A DNA stretch of 64,000 nucleotides. It comes from an uncultured Burkholderiales bacterium. GTDB lineage: Bacteria > Pseudomonadota > Gammaproteobacteria > Burkholderiales > Burkholderiaceae_C. The position numbers and the translations under genes are program-made. Numbering within the stretch: position 1 is the first letter of the stretch; each line of letters begins with the position of its first letter. Location: NCBI GenBank assembly GCA_903956845.1, contig CAJBOO010000239.1, forward strand, positions 1 to 64,000. Direction: 5' to 3'. Below, piece by piece: positions 46,335 to 57,281 of this stretch. A model generated the notes under the pieces. The model had not been told where the DNA came from. It saw only the letters and a program-made list of their open reading frames with translations, and did not search any database.

Positions 46335-48650
46335 TTATCTGAGAGCGTTGATGTCGGCAACCGTGATGGCTGTCATGTTCACAATTCGGCGCACCGTGGT
46401 GCTGGCGGTCAGGATTTGCACCGGTTTGGCCGCGCCCAACAAGATCGGGCCGATGGCGATATTGCCCCCGGCCGCGGTCTTGAGCAGGTTGTAGGTGATG
46501 TTGGCTGCGTCCAAATTGGGCAGCACCAACAGGTTGGCGTCCGACTGCAAACTGCTGTGAGGCATCAAAGCTTTGCGGGCGGGGGTGTCGATGGCCACAT
46601 CGCCGTGCATTTCGCCATCCACTTCCAGCCAAGGGGCGTCCCTTTGAATCAAGGCCAGCGCTTGACGCATCTTGATGGCGGTCGGTTGGTTGCTGCTGCC
46701 AAAGTTGGAATGCGACAGCAGGGCCGCTTTGGGCTCGACACCAAAGCGTTTCATTTCTTCGGCGGCCATGATGGTGATTTCGGCCAATTGCTCGGCCGTG
46801 GGGTCGTAGTTGATGTGGGTGTCGACCAAAAACAGCTGGCGATCGGGCAGCAGCAGCGCGTTCATGCACGCGTAGGTGCTCACACCTGGGCGCAGGCCAA
46901 TGACCTGGTCGATGTAATGCAGGTGTGAGTCGGGGGTAGACCAGGTGCCGCAAATCAAGCCGTCGGCTTCACCCTTGTGCACCATCATCGAGCCAATCAG
47001 CGACAAGCGGCGACGCATGTCGATCTTGGCCAGTTGGACGGTCACGCCTTTGCGTTCAGTGAGCTGGTGGTAAGTCTGCCAAAAGTCGCGGTAACGGTGG
47101 TCATCTTCCACGTTCACCACTTCATAGTGCACACCCTGGGTCAAGCGCAAACCAAAGCGTTCGATGCGCTCGCTGATGACCGCAGGGCGGCCAATCAAGA
47201 TCGGTTTGGCCAGGCCTTCGTCGAGCACGATTTGCGCCGCCCGCAGCACGCGTTCGTCCTCGCCTTCGGCAAAGCAAATGCGTTTTTTCGCGCCCCGCTT
47301 GGCGGCGGCAAACACCGGCTTCATGGCCGAGCCAGAGGCATAGACCAGCGATTGGAGCTTTTCACGGTAAGCGTCCATGTCGGTGATCGGGCGCTGCGCC
47401 ACACCACTGGCGATCGCGGCTTGCACCACGGCGGGTGCGATTTTCATCATCAAGCGCGGGTCAAACGGTTTGGGGATCAGGTATTCAGGGCCAAAGGCCA
47501 AGGTCTCGCCCGCGTAAGCGGCCGCCACCACCTCGCTTTGCTCGGCTTGGGCGAGCTCGGCAATCGCATGCACGGCGGCAATTTCCATCTCTGAGGTGAT
47601 GGTGGAGGCGCCCGCGTCCAAGGCACCCCGGAAGATGTACGGGAAGCACAAGACGTTGTTGACCTGATTGGGGTAGTCGGTGCGACCGGTGGCCATGATC
47701 GCGTCAGAGCGCACCTTCAGCACTTCCTCGGGCAAGATTTCCGGCGTGGGGTTGGCCAAGGCCATGATCAACGGCTTGGCCGCCATCTGTTTCACCATCT
47801 CAGGCTTCAACACACCGCCCGCCGACAAACCCAAAAACACATCCGCGCCATCGATCACTTCGGCCAGGGTGCGCAAATCGGTTTTTTGCACAAACTGAAT
47901 CTTGTCTTCGTCCATCAACTCGGTGCGGCCTTCAAACACCACGCCGGCCAAATCGGTGACCCAAATGTGTTTGCGTGGCATGCCCAACTTGACCAGCATG
48001 CCCAAACACGCCAGTGCAGCCGCACCCGCGCCAGAGGCCACAAGCTTGACTTGCGTGATGTCTTTGCCCACGACTTTCAAGCCGTTCAAGATGGCCGCGC
48101 CCACCACGATCGCGGTGCCGTGTTGGTCGTCGTGAAAGACCGGGATCTTCATGCGTTTGCGCAGTTGGCGCTCGACGTAAAAACAATCGGGCGCTTTGAT
48201 GTCTTCGAGGTTGATGCCACCAAAGGTGGGCTCGAGGGCGGCGATGATGTCGACCAATTTGTCGGGGTCTTTCTCGTTCACCTCGATGTCAAACACATCG
48301 ATGCCCGCGAACTTTTTGAACAACACGCCTTTGCCTTCCATCACCGGCTTGGCGGCTAAGGGGCCGATGTCACCCAGGCCCAGCACCGCGGTGCCGTTGG
48401 TGATCACCGCGACCAGGTTGCCGCGGCTGGTGTATTTGTAGGCGTTGTTTGGGTCCTTGACGATTTCTTCGCACGGCGCGGCCACGCCTGGCGAATACGC
48501 CAGCGACAAATCGTGCTGGTTGACCAACTGCTTGGTGGCTTGAATCGCCACTTTGCCGGGGCTGGGGAACTCGTGGTATTCAAGGGCAGCGCGGCGCAAC
48601 TGTGCGCGGGCCTCGGGACTGGTGTGGTCGGCCGTCTTGCGGTCAGGCAT
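46335..48650 (-). CDS. maeB: NADP-dependent malic enzyme with phosphotransacetylase-like C-terminal domain
   Basis: This enzyme converts malate to pyruvate and CO2 with NADP. The 771-residue size reflects the long MaeB form: an N-terminal malic-enzyme half ([51 protein letters not shown]) and a C-terminal phosphate acetyl/butyryl transferase-like half ([28 protein letters not shown]-type [11 protein letters not shown]). The C-terminal half is known as an acetyl-CoA-responsive regulator in relatives. It is 21 bp downstream of the outer-membrane protein gene. Confidence 0.95.
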   Translation of the reverse strand: MPDRKTADHTSPEARAQLRRAALEYHEFPSPGKVAIQATKQLVNQHDLSLAYSPGVAAPCEEIVKDPNNAYKYTSRGNLVAVITNGTAVLGLGDIGPLAAKPVMEGKGVLFKKFAGIDVFDIEVNEKDPDKLVDIIAALEPTFGGINLEDIKAPDCFYVERQLRKRMKIPVFHDDQHGTAIVVGAAILNGLKVVGKDITQVKLVASGAGAAALACLGMLVKLGMPRKHIWVTDLAGVVFEGRTELMDEDKIQFVQKTDLRTLAEVIDGADVFLGLSAGGVLKPEMVKQMAAKPLIMALANPTPEILPEEVLKVRSDAIMATGRTDYPNQVNNVLCFPYIFRGALDAGASTITSEMEIAAVHAIAELAQAEQSEVVAAAYAGETLAFGPEYLIPKPFDPRLMMKIAPAVVQAAIASGVAQRPITDMDAYREKLQSLVYASGSAMKPVFAAAKRGAKKRICFAEGEDERVLRAAQIVLDEGLAKPILIGRPAVISERIERFGLRLTQGVHYEVVNVEDDHRYRDFWQTYHQLTERKGVTVQLAKIDMRRRLSLIGSMMVHKGEADGLICGTWSTPDSHLHYIDQVIGLRPGVSTYACMNALLLPDRQLFLVDTHINYDPTAEQLAEITIMAAEEMKRFGVEPKAALLSHSNFGSSNQPTAIKMRQALALIQRDAPWLEVDGEMHGDVAIDTPARKALMPHSSLQSDANLLVLPNLDAANITYNLLKTAAGGNIAIGPILLGAAKPVQILTASTTVRRIVNMTAITVADINALR

Positions 48651-48671
48651 GCATGTTCTCCAAATGCGGCA

Positions 48672-49304
48672 TCAAAATTTATAGGTGTACTCAAGAATGG
48701 TGGAGTCACTTTCGCGGGCATGGGTATGGGCATCCCAGGCGCGCACCCAGCGGAACTCGAGTTCATGGTGTTCACCGATGTCAAAGCTGGGCCCTAAGCG
48801 GAATTTATTCAAGTCATGGCCTGGGGTGCCGTCCAAGCTGCGCTGCACCCGCACGCCTGCGATGAAGCCAAAGAAGTCGTGTTCGTAGCGCAATGCTGCG
48901 TCGGTGTAGCCATACACAAAGCGCTCTGCGCTGCTGCTGTAGTGACCCAGCAGTCCGCGAAAGTACATGCCCCAGTCGTCGGTGAAGTGCACGTTTTTGC
49001 GCAAGCGCACCGCCAGTTTGGTGACCCTGGTGGTGTCACTCACGCCAGAGGACAGGTCTTTTTCGCGCTCGTCCATGATCAGCAAGTCAACGCGGTTGAC
49101 CGGTCCGTCGGGGAAGGACAGGCTGGGGATGTAGGTAATGGAGTTGGTCACGCCAAGGTGGTCAGGGGTTTTTTCTTGTTCAAGCTCGATCCCGAATTCA
49201 GGTCGACCACCCCACAAAAGGGATTCTGCATGGACATGGGCGCAAAGGAGAAGTGTCATCAAGCTCAGCGCACGGGCCATGGAGCGATTGAAAAGTATAT
49301 GCAT
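48672..49304 (-). CDS. Small outer-membrane beta-barrel protein
   Basis: The 210-residue protein has a signal peptide (MARALSLMTLLLCAHVHAES from residue 9) and alternating-residue strands (for example GMYFRGLLGHYSSSAERFVY, HELEFRWVRAWD). The C terminus YTYKF ends in the aromatic residue recognised by the Bam machinery. No named family is assigned. It lies 80 bp downstream of rubredoxin on the same strand. A 7-1-7 palindrome sits 9-23 bp before the start. Confidence 0.75.
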   Translation of the reverse strand: MHILFNRSMARALSLMTLLLCAHVHAESLLWGGRPEFGIELEQEKTPDHLGVTNSITYIPSLSFPDGPVNRVDLLIMDEREKDLSSGVSDTTRVTKLAVRLRKNVHFTDDWGMYFRGLLGHYSSSAERFVYGYTDAALRYEHDFFGFIAGVRVQRSLDGTPGHDLNKFRLGPSFDIGEHHELEFRWVRAWDAHTHARESDSTILEYTYKF

Positions 49305-49312
49305 GTCACACC

Positions 49313-49327
49313 CGGGAAATTTTCCCG
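49313..49327. promoter_or_regulatory. 7-1-7 palindrome before the outer-membrane protein gene
   Basis: CGGGAAA-T-TTTCCCG is a perfect inverted repeat ending 9 bp before the first ATG of the outer-membrane protein gene, where a ribosome-binding site would normally be. It could be an operator or an RNA hairpin that limits translation. No Shine-Dalgarno sequence is visible between it and the start. Confidence 0.45.
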
Positions 49328-49384
49328 AGCATACACCGCCCCCCCATGGCGATGGAGCCTGTCGTCTCGGCAGGCAAGGGGTGC

Positions 49385-49561
49385 TTAAAACTCCACCATT
49401 TCAAAATCCGATTTGCCCACGCCGCAATCTGGGCAAGCCCAGGTAGAGGGCACGTCGGCCCATGCCGTGCCCGCTGCGATGCCGTCTTCCGGCCTGCCCT
49501 GCGCTTCGTCATAGGTGAAGCCACACACGATGCAGACGTAGGTTTTGTTGGCTTGGCTCAT
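49385..49561 (-). CDS. Rubredoxin
   Basis: The 58-residue frame has the two iron-binding CxxCG knuckles, [15 protein letters not shown] and [16 protein letters not shown], so all four cysteines are present. The ATG at 49561 follows AGGAGAAACCCAG. Rubredoxin is a one-iron electron carrier, for example to alkane hydroxylase or oxygen-reducing flavoproteins; no partner lies beside it. It begins 19 bp after the pepP stop and is likely co-transcribed with it. Confidence 0.96.
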   Translation of the reverse strand: MSQANKTYVCIVCGFTYDEAQGRPEDGIAAGTAWADVPSTWACPDCGVGKSDFEMVEF

Positions 49562-49580
49562 CTGGGTTTCTCCTGGGTTG

Positions 49581-50963
49581 TCAATCGCGCATCAGCGCTT
49601 CAATGTCGGCGACTTCGACCGGCACGTCGCGGGTGATCAGCTCGCAGCCGGTGGCGGTGACGATGGCGTCGTCCTCGATGCGGATGCCCAAGTGCCAAAA
49701 CGCTTCGGGCACATCGTCCGACGGGCTCACATACAGGCCAGGTTCGAGCGTGAGCACCATGCCGGGGTGCAACACGCGGCTGGGGCGTGGTTGCACCATG
49801 ACGCCTGTGAGCGGGTCGGCTTTGGCGGGCGCGGTGTTGGCTTCGCCCGGTTCGATGTAGCTGCCGCAGTCATGCACGTCCATGCCCAGCCAATGGCTGG
49901 TGCGGTGCATGTAAAACGGTGCATAGGCTTTCTTGTCCAGCACGTCTTCCAAGGAGCCATGCTTGGCTGTGGTGAGCAAGCCTAAGTCGAGCAAGCCTTG
50001 CGACAAGACACGCAAGGCGGCTTCGTGCGGGTCGTTGAAACGCGCACCGGCTTGGGTGGCCTTCACCGAGGCATGTTGGGCATGGAGCACCAGTTGGTAA
50101 AGGTCTTTTTGCGGGCCGGTGAACCGGCCATTGGCCGGGAAGGTGCGGGTGATGTCCGAGGCATAGCCATCGAGCTCGCAGCCGGCGTCGATCAAGACCA
50201 ACTCGCCGTCACGGATGGGCGCTGCATCTGCACGGTAGTGCAACACGCAAGCGTTAGCGCCTGCGGCGACGATCGAGGTGTAGGCCGGAAACTGCGAACC
50301 GTGCCGACGGAATTCGTGCAGCAGCTCAGCATCCAAATGGTATTCACGCACGTCTTGGCCAGCACGCAGCATGCGGGCGCTGGTTTGCATGGCGCGCACA
50401 TGCGCGTGCGCGCTGATGCGTGCCGCACGGCGCATGGTGTCTTGCTCGTGTGCGTCTTTCACCAGGCGCATCTCGTCCAGCAAGGTGCACAGGTCTTGTT
50501 GCGCAGAGGGGCAAGACACGCCCATGCGCACCCGCGCACGCACCTGGGTCAGCCAGCCGTCCACTTGCGCGGTCAATGCGTCGTGGGTGGCAAACGGAAA
50601 CCAGACCGTGGTTTGGTTCTCCAACAACTTGGGCAGTTCTTTGCTGAGCTCGCTCACCGAATGGGCCTGGTCCACGCCCAAAGCAGCTGGCGCGGCGAGT
50701 GGCCCCAAACGGATGCCGTCCCATATTTCGCGCTCCAAGTCTTTCGGTTGGCAAAACAAAGTGGTGTGGCCATGGGCTTGGATAACCAGCCAAGCATGGG
50801 GCTCGGTGAAACCGGTCAGGTAAAAAAAGTAACTGTCGTGCCGGTATGGGAAATCGCTGTCGCGGTTGCGGGCGCGCTCGGGGGCGGTCGGGATGATCGC
50901 GACGCCGCCCGCACCCAGTTGGGCGGCCAAGGCGGCGCGGCGTTGCGCATAAATAGAGGTCAT
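49581..50963 (-). CDS. pepP: Xaa-Pro aminopeptidase (aminopeptidase P)
   Basis: PepP removes N-terminal residues preceding proline. The 460-residue protein has the N-terminal creatinase-like domain ([17 protein letters not shown]) and the pita-bread metallopeptidase domain. The metal ligands are recognisable in [20 protein letters not shown] (two Asp), [13 protein letters not shown] (His), LTLEPGLY (Glu) and [10 protein letters not shown] (Glu). It begins the pepP-rubredoxin pair. Confidence 0.95.
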   Translation of the reverse strand: MTSIYAQRRAALAAQLGAGGVAIIPTAPERARNRDSDFPYRHDSYFFYLTGFTEPHAWLVIQAHGHTTLFCQPKDLEREIWDGIRLGPLAAPAALGVDQAHSVSELSKELPKLLENQTTVWFPFATHDALTAQVDGWLTQVRARVRMGVSCPSAQQDLCTLLDEMRLVKDAHEQDTMRRAARISAHAHVRAMQTSARMLRAGQDVREYHLDAELLHEFRRHGSQFPAYTSIVAAGANACVLHYRADAAPIRDGELVLIDAGCELDGYASDITRTFPANGRFTGPQKDLYQLVLHAQHASVKATQAGARFNDPHEAALRVLSQGLLDLGLLTTAKHGSLEDVLDKKAYAPFYMHRTSHWLGMDVHDCGSYIEPGEANTAPAKADPLTGVMVQPRPSRVLHPGMVLTLEPGLYVSPSDDVPEAFWHLGIRIEDDAIVTATGCELITRDVPVEVADIEALMRD

Positions 50964-50999
50964 GCCGGGATTGTAGGAGTGGGTAGCAGAGTGAGTTGC

Positions 51000-51464
51000 T
51001 CAGGGGTGAAGGGTAGCCATGGATTGGAAATGCAAGCCATTGAAACTTGAGGGTGGACCAATGGACTCAAACCCAAGACGCTTATAAACAGGAACAGCAA
51101 ACAACGATGACCGCACTTTGAGCGTTGCGCCGAACTCCCCGTTGCGACTTGCATACTGCCACAGCAGTTTGCCTATGCCCATTTTTTGGTGTTCTGGATG
51201 TACAAAAAAATACTTGATGGACGACTTGTCTTCGATCGCCAAAACGCCGGCAATGCGCTGGTCAGACATGGCGGCCAACAAAAAAACCATGCGCTTCGAT
51301 GCAATCAGGGTTTCAATGGCTTGGGGTTGCAAGCTGATGAGATACCAGTCTGGGCAGGGCGTGGCCTCGGAAAAGCAACAGATTTCAGATGTTGACGCAA
51401 TCAGTTTGGAAATGCCAGAGGCGTCTGTGACCAAGGCATCACGAATAGATGCTTGTGGTGACAT
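51000..51464 (-). CDS. GNAT-family N-acetyltransferase
   Basis: The 154-residue protein has the acetyl-CoA-binding motif HQKMGIGKLLWQYA after VFFVHPEH-like FFVHPEHQ, and a C-terminal YKRLGFESIG, typical of small GNAT enzymes. The N terminus carries ICCFSEATPCPDWY with three cysteines. It starts 18 bp after the antitoxin stop on the same strand and seems richer in A/T than its neighbours. It may be a cargo acetyltransferase of the toxin-antitoxin unit or an unrelated metabolic enzyme. The substrate is unknown. Confidence 0.85.
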   Translation of the reverse strand: MSPQASIRDALVTDASGISKLIASTSEICCFSEATPCPDWYLISLQPQAIETLIASKRMVFLLAAMSDQRIAGVLAIEDKSSIKYFFVHPEHQKMGIGKLLWQYASRNGEFGATLKVRSSLFAVPVYKRLGFESIGPPSSFNGLHFQSMATLHP

Positions 51465-51482
51465 GGATAAGTTTTTTATGTA

Positions 51483-51782
51483 TCAGGGGTTCGCCACTTG
51501 CGCTCGCAACTCCAAACCTAATGCGTTCATGACTTTCAAAATGGTGTCGAAACTGGGTGAACGTTCACCCGACAGCGCTTTGTAAAGGCTTTCGCGCGAA
51601 AGCCCTGCGTCCTTCGCCACTTGGCTCATGCCTTTGGCGCGGGCGATGTCCCCCAAGGCTTTGGCAATAAAGGCTGCGTCGCCATGGGCTTCTGCCAAGC
51701 AAGCTTCAAGGTAGGCGGCCATTTCTTCGCGGGTTCGCAGATGGTCTGCAACATCGTAGGGGGTGGTGAGGGTTGTGGCCAT
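51483..51782 (-). CDS. Antitoxin of a HigBA/RelE-type module (XRE helix-turn-helix)
   Basis: The 99-residue protein matches the addiction-module antidote family (COG3636). It begins TTPYDVADHLRTREEMAAYL and has the helix-turn-helix GMSQVAKDAGLSRESLYKAL followed by SGERSPSFDTILKVMNALGL. It starts 2 bp after the toxin stop, with AGAAG as Shine-Dalgarno, so the two are translationally coupled. It is likely to repress the promoter that carries a palindrome in its spacer. Confidence 0.92.
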   Translation of the reverse strand: MATTLTTPYDVADHLRTREEMAAYLEACLAEAHGDAAFIAKALGDIARAKGMSQVAKDAGLSRESLYKALSGERSPSFDTILKVMNALGLELRAQVANP

Positions 51783-51784
51783 GT

Positions 51785-52081
51785 TTACTTCTCCAAGTTG
51801 TTTGCCAACTGCAGGGCTGTTTGAATGTCTTTCGGTTGACTGGACTTGTCACCTCCAGCCAAAAGAATCACGATGTCTAGTCCCCGCTGAGTGAAATACA
51901 CCCGATAACCGGGTCCAAAATGGATGCGCAATTCTGATACGCCACCACCGACGGGCCGCACATCACCAGGGTTACCGGAGATCAGTCTTTCCACGCGCAT
52001 CAAAATCCGAGCACGCCCTTGCAGATCGCGCAAGTTGTCGATCCATTCGGCATAGACAAGGGTTTTGCGTATGTGCAGCAC
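51785..52081 (-). CDS. Toxin of a HigB/RelE-type module (killer protein family)
   Basis: This 98-residue protein belongs to the COG3657 killer-protein/phage Gp49-like family, a RelE-superfamily mRNA interferase. It reads IRKTLVYAEWIDNLRDLQGR, then SELRIHFGPGYRVYF and VILLAGGDKSSQPKDIQ. The start is a GTG at 52081. The promoter (TTGACA, 17 bp, TACATT) puts the transcript start at or next to the GTG, so the message may be leaderless. The toxin-first order is usual for this family. Confidence 0.92.
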   Translation of the reverse strand: MLHIRKTLVYAEWIDNLRDLQGRARILMRVERLISGNPGDVRPVGGGVSELRIHFGPGYRVYFTQRGLDIVILLAGGDKSSQPKDIQTALQLANNLEK

Positions 52082-52087
52082 GCAATA

Positions 52088-52116
52088 AATGTAGCCAGCA
52101 GGCTACGGATTGTCAA
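52088..52116 (-). promoter_or_regulatory. Toxin-antitoxin promoter with operator palindrome in the spacer
   Basis: On the minus strand, -35 TTGACA (52116-52111) and -10 TACATT (52093-52088) are separated by 17 bp. The inverted repeat GTAGCC-AGCA-GGCTAC (52091-52106) covers the spacer, where a bound antitoxin would block polymerase. The -35 box overlaps the murU stop codon. Confidence 0.8.
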
Positions 52117-52913
52117 GCGGATGGCGTTTTGTTCAGCTGCGCCAATCGCTCTGGCGTGCCCACATCCACCCACAGGCCTTCGTACAGAGATGCGCTGACC
52201 AAGCCCTGATCCATGGCGGCGCGCAACATGGCGGCCAGCGGCGCTTTCATCCCATCGGGGTTGCCGGCGGGAATGGAGCACCAAGCTGCTTCGAAGAAAG
52301 CGCGTTTGTAAAGCGCGATGGTGCTGAAAGTGAAAAGCGCTTGACCCTCCACCCTGGGCAAATTCAGCGCCAAGCCATCAGCCGAAAAACCAAAATCTCC
52401 CTTGGGGTTGTGCTCGGGGTTGGGCACCAACCAAATATGCGCCAAGCAGGCGCTGGCTCTAAAACGCTCGTAAGCCTCGGCAGAAAATTCAAACTCGGGC
52501 GCATAAATATCTCCTGCCGCCACCCAAAAGACCTCGGCAAGCATGGGCAAGGCTCGCACAATGCCGCCTGCAGTTTCCAGGGCTTCGCCCGCCCCGCGAC
52601 CCTCATGGGAATAGCGTAGTTGCAGTTTGTTGGCGGACATGGAAGGCTGGACATGGCCCAGTTCAAGGTTCTGCTTGAAACGCATACCCAATGCGGGTTC
52701 AATCTGATCGCCCAGCCAACCGGTATTGATCACAACAGTGTTTACATCTGCTAACGCCAAAGCATTCAAGGGGTACCACAGCAAAGGCCTGCCCCGCACT
52801 TGCAGCAAAGGCTTGGGTGTGGTGTCGGTCAGCGGGCGCATACGCTCTCCCCGACCCGCTGCCAAGAGCATGGCTTGGGCAGGCTGGTTCAAGGAATTGG
52901 GGCGATATGTCAT
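52113..52913 (-). CDS. murU: N-acetylmuramate alpha-1-phosphate uridylyltransferase (MurU-like)
   Basis: MurU makes UDP-MurNAc from MurNAc-1-phosphate, bypassing the fosfomycin-sensitive de novo route. The 266-residue nucleotidyltransferase has the signature MLLAAGRGERMRPLTDTTPK followed by PLLQVRGRPLLWYPL, the metal-binding VAAGDIYAP, and GLWVDVGTPERL near the end. Its kinase partner amgK is at 1.1 kb rather than adjacent. It is divergent from tkt (94 bp). Other sugar-1-phosphate nucleotidyltransferases are possible, but the pair with AmgK favours MurU. Confidence 0.83.
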   Translation of the reverse strand: MTYRPNSLNQPAQAMLLAAGRGERMRPLTDTTPKPLLQVRGRPLLWYPLNALALADVNTVVINTGWLGDQIEPALGMRFKQNLELGHVQPSMSANKLQLRYSHEGRGAGEALETAGGIVRALPMLAEVFWVAAGDIYAPEFEFSAEAYERFRASACLAHIWLVPNPEHNPKGDFGFSADGLALNLPRVEGQALFTFSTIALYKRAFFEAAWCSIPAGNPDGMKAPLAAMLRAAMDQGLVSASLYEGLWVDVGTPERLAQLNKTPSA

Positions 52914-53007
52914 GAAAGCAGTTTAGCCAGCCGCCTAGTCTTGGACAAAAAAGATTTGGTTAAAATCGCCGACCCCCCTAATCACCCCTAACTCGAACGG
53001 AGCCCCC

Positions 53008-55062
53008 ATGGCCAATCACCAACAAATGGCGAGTGCGATTCGCGCACTGGCAATGGACGCGGTTCAACAAGCCAATTCGGGTCACCCCGGCGCGCCCATG
53101 GGCATGGCCGACATCGCGGTGGCTTTGTGGGGCGAGCACCTCAAACACAACCCTCAGCATCCGCATTGGGCCGACCGCGACCGCTTTGTGCTGTCCAACG
53201 GCCACGGCTCGATGCTGATCTACGCACTCTTGCACCTCACGGGCTACGACCTGCCCATGAGCGAGCTGAAAAACTTCCGTCAATTGCACAGCAAAACCGC
53301 TGGTCACCCCGAGGTGGGCATCACCCCCGGCGTGGAAACCACCACCGGCCCCTTGGGCCAAGGCATCACCAATGCGGTGGGCATGGCGCTGGCCGAAAAA
53401 CTGCTGGCCAGCGAGTTCAATCGCCCTGGCCACGACATCGTCAACCACCACACCTATGTGTTCATGGGCGACGGTTGCATGATGGAGGGCATCAGCCACG
53501 AGGCCTGCGCTTTGGCCGGCGCGTGGAAGCTCAACAAGCTGATCGCCTTGTACGACGACAACGGCATTTCCATCGACGGCAAGGTCACGCCCTGGTTCAT
53601 CGACGACACCCCCGCTCGCTTCAAAGCCTATGGCTGGAACGTGGTCACGGTCGACGGTCACGATGTGCAAGCGGTCAGCCGCGCCATCGCCACCGCCAAG
53701 CACAGCGCCGACAAGCCCACGCTGATCGCTTGCAAAACCCATATCGGCCAAGGCAGTCCCAACCGTGTGGACACCGCCAAAGCCCACGGCGAACCCCTGG
53801 GCGCCGAAGAAATCGCGCTGACCCGCGCGGCCATCCATTGGCCCCATGCCCCGTTTGTCGTGCCCACCGAGGTCTACGACGACTGGAATGCCAAAGACAA
53901 AGGCGCCACAGCAGAAGACCACTGGAACCACCAGTTCACCGCTTACGCCGCTGCCCATCCCGCCTTGGCGGCCGAGTTCAAGCGCCGCATGGCAGGGGAC
54001 TTGCCGACCCACTTCCACCAAACCGTGGTGGACGCGGTGGTGGCGGCCAACACCAAGGCCGAAACCGTGGCGAGTCGCAAGGCCAGTCAATTGGCTTTGG
54101 AAGCACTCACGGCCGCCATCCCTGAATTGCTGGGCGGCAGTGCCGACCTGACCGGCTCGAACTTGACCAATACCAAGTCCACGCCCAACCTGCGCGTTGA
54201 CTTGGCGGGCAACGTGGTCAAAGACGAGCACGGCCACGGTGGCCGCCACATCAACTACGGCGTGCGCGAATTTGGCATGGCCGCCATCATGAACGGCATC
54301 ACGCTGCATGGCGGCTTCATTCCTTACGGCGGCACTTTCCTCACCTTCTCAGACTATTCACGCAATGCCATCCGCATGGCCGCGCTGATGAAGCAACGCG
54401 TGGTGCATGTGTTCACCCACGACTCCATTGGTTTGGGCGAAGACGGCCCGACCCACCAGTCCATCGAGCACGCGGCTTCCCTGCGTCTGATCCCGGGGTT
54501 GGATGTTTGGCGTCCCGCCGACACGGCTGAAACGACGGTGGCCTGGGCCGTGGCCTTGCAAAACGCCAACCGCCCAACGGCCCTGCTCTTGAGTCGCCAA
54601 AACCTGCCCTACTTGCCCAAGGGCGACAGCGCAGCCAAAGACGCCAGCGGCCTGGACGCGATCAACAAGGGCGCGTATGTGCTGGCCGAGCCCTCAGAAG
54701 TGGGCCTGAACAAAAAAGCCCAAGCGGTCCTCATCGCCACGGGCTCCGAGGTGCAACTGGCCATGAAGGCGCAAGCCTTGCTGGCCGAGCACAAAGTCGC
54801 GGTGCGCGTGGTCTCCATGCCCAGCACCACCACCTTTGACCGCCAAAGCGTGGCCTACAAATCCGCCGTGTTGCCCAAAGGCATTCCGCGCATCGCGGTG
54901 GAAATGGGCTCGACCGATGGCTGGTGGAAATACGGCGTGTCTGCCGTGGTCGGCATCGACACCTATGGTGAAAGTGCCCCCGCACCGGTGTTGTTCGAGC
55001 ACTTTGGCTTCACGCCCAAGAACGTTGCCGACACCGTCTTGAAGGTGTTGCTCACGCAATGA
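53008..55062 (+). CDS. tkt: Transketolase
   Basis: Transketolase moves two-carbon units in the pentose phosphate pathway. The 684-residue protein has the N-terminal [20 protein letters not shown], the thiamine diphosphate motif [34 protein letters not shown], and the transketolase C-terminal region with [16 protein letters not shown]. The start follows AACGGAGCCCCC. It stands directly before gap, as in many betaproteobacterial carbon-metabolism clusters. Confidence 0.96.
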   Translation: MANHQQMASAIRALAMDAVQQANSGHPGAPMGMADIAVALWGEHLKHNPQHPHWADRDRFVLSNGHGSMLIYALLHLTGYDLPMSELKNFRQLHSKTAGHPEVGITPGVETTTGPLGQGITNAVGMALAEKLLASEFNRPGHDIVNHHTYVFMGDGCMMEGISHEACALAGAWKLNKLIALYDDNGISIDGKVTPWFIDDTPARFKAYGWNVVTVDGHDVQAVSRAIATAKHSADKPTLIACKTHIGQGSPNRVDTAKAHGEPLGAEEIALTRAAIHWPHAPFVVPTEVYDDWNAKDKGATAEDHWNHQFTAYAAAHPALAAEFKRRMAGDLPTHFHQTVVDAVVAANTKAETVASRKASQLALEALTAAIPELLGGSADLTGSNLTNTKSTPNLRVDLAGNVVKDEHGHGGRHINYGVREFGMAAIMNGITLHGGFIPYGGTFLTFSDYSRNAIRMAALMKQRVVHVFTHDSIGLGEDGPTHQSIEHAASLRLIPGLDVWRPADTAETTVAWAVALQNANRPTALLLSRQNLPYLPKGDSAAKDASGLDAINKGAYVLAEPSEVGLNKKAQAVLIATGSEVQLAMKAQALLAEHKVAVRVVSMPSTTTFDRQSVAYKSAVLPKGIPRIAVEMGSTDGWWKYGVSAVVGIDTYGESAPAPVLFEHFGFTPKNVADTVLKVLLTQ

Positions 55063-55081
55063 CAAACAGGGCTGGGTGTGA

Positions 55082-56134
<1,053 letters not shown>

Positions 56135-56142
56135 AGGTTTGT

Positions 56143-57273
56143 GTGCTTTCTGATTTCCAAGACCGCATCCGTGATGCGGCAGCCCACGGGCAGCGATTGC
56201 GTATCCAAGGTGGCAACACCAAGCATTTTCTCGGTGACACACAGGCCCCAGCACAGGTGCTCGACACCCGTGCTTGGTCGGGCATCGTCAGCTACGAACC
56301 CAGCGAATTGGTGGTGACGGTCAAGGCGGGTACGCCCTTGACCGAACTCGAAGCCTTGCTGTCAGACCAAGGCCAATCCCTCGCTTACGAGCCCCCTCAC
56401 TTTGGCGCGGCGGCCACGGTGGGTGGCATGGTCGCCGCGGGTTTGGCGGGGCCGAGCCGCGCCAGCGTGGGCGGCGTGCGTGACCATGTGCTGGGCGTGC
56501 AGATGTTCAACGGCTTGGGCGAATCGCTCACCTTCGGCGGACAGGTCATGAAAAACGTGGCGGGCTATGACGTCTCCCGCGCCATGGCAGGCAGCATGGG
56601 CACCTTGGGTTTGCTCACCGAGCTTTCCCTCAAGGTCTTGCCGGTCGCGCCACAAGAAGCGACCTTGCAATGCGCGCTTTCGCAGCACGATGCCTTGACG
56701 CTGCTGCACCGCTGGGGCGGGCAAGCCCTGCCACTCAACGCCAGCGCTTGGGTCCATGACCACACCGCGCAGCCCGCGCAAGACCTGTTGTTCGTGCGCT
56801 TGCGTGGCGCGGTGGCGGCGGTCGAGTCGGCCTGCCCGCGCATGATCGCCGACGTGCAGGCGGCGGGCGGCAGCGCACACCGCATGGAACCCGCGCAGGC
56901 CGCACGCGATTGGCAAGCCAGCCGCGAACACACCTTGCCCTTTTTCCAAGCGACTGCCGCCGACCTGTGTTTGTGGCGCTTGAGCCTGCCGCAAACCGCG
57001 CCCGTGCTCAACCTGCCCTACTTGCCCTACATCGAATGGCATGGCGCACTGCGTTGGCTGTGGGCCCCTGAGGGCGCCGCCGCCGAACTGCGCGCGACCG
57101 CACACGCTGCGGGCGGACACGCCACTTTGTTCCGACCAGCGCAGGCCGGCGTGCACCCACAGGTGCCGGTCTTTCAGCCCTTGCCACCCGCACAACAGCG
57201 CATCCAACGCGCACTCCAACAGCAGTTTGACCCCCAGGGTGTGTTCAACACCGGGCGTCTGGGCCTTTCCTGA
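56143..57273 (+). CDS. glcE: Glycolate oxidase FAD-binding subunit GlcE
   Basis: GlcE is the second flavin-binding subunit of the membrane-bound glycolate oxidase. The 376-residue protein starts at a GTG at 56143 (after AAAGG), 8 bp behind gap. The FAD_binding_4 domain shows GQRLRIQGGNTKHFLG, PHFGAAATVGGMVAAGLAGP and GGQVMKNVAGYDVSRAM. It is followed by glcF after 8 bp. The glcD-like gene is elsewhere in the window, on the opposite strand. Confidence 0.93.
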   Translation: MLSDFQDRIRDAAAHGQRLRIQGGNTKHFLGDTQAPAQVLDTRAWSGIVSYEPSELVVTVKAGTPLTELEALLSDQGQSLAYEPPHFGAAATVGGMVAAGLAGPSRASVGGVRDHVLGVQMFNGLGESLTFGGQVMKNVAGYDVSRAMAGSMGTLGLLTELSLKVLPVAPQEATLQCALSQHDALTLLHRWGGQALPLNASAWVHDHTAQPAQDLLFVRLRGAVAAVESACPRMIADVQAAGGSAHRMEPAQAARDWQASREHTLPFFQATAADLCLWRLSLPQTAPVLNLPYLPYIEWHGALRWLWAPEGAAAELRATAHAAGGHATLFRPAQAGVHPQVPVFQPLPPAQQRIQRALQQQFDPQGVFNTGRLGLS

Positions 57274-57281
57274 GCAGCCGC

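Noticed and set aside
52978-54309. A 443-codon minus-strand open frame opposite transketolase
   Set aside because: Antisense shadow in high-G+C DNA; no motif, and tkt on the plus strand is complete.
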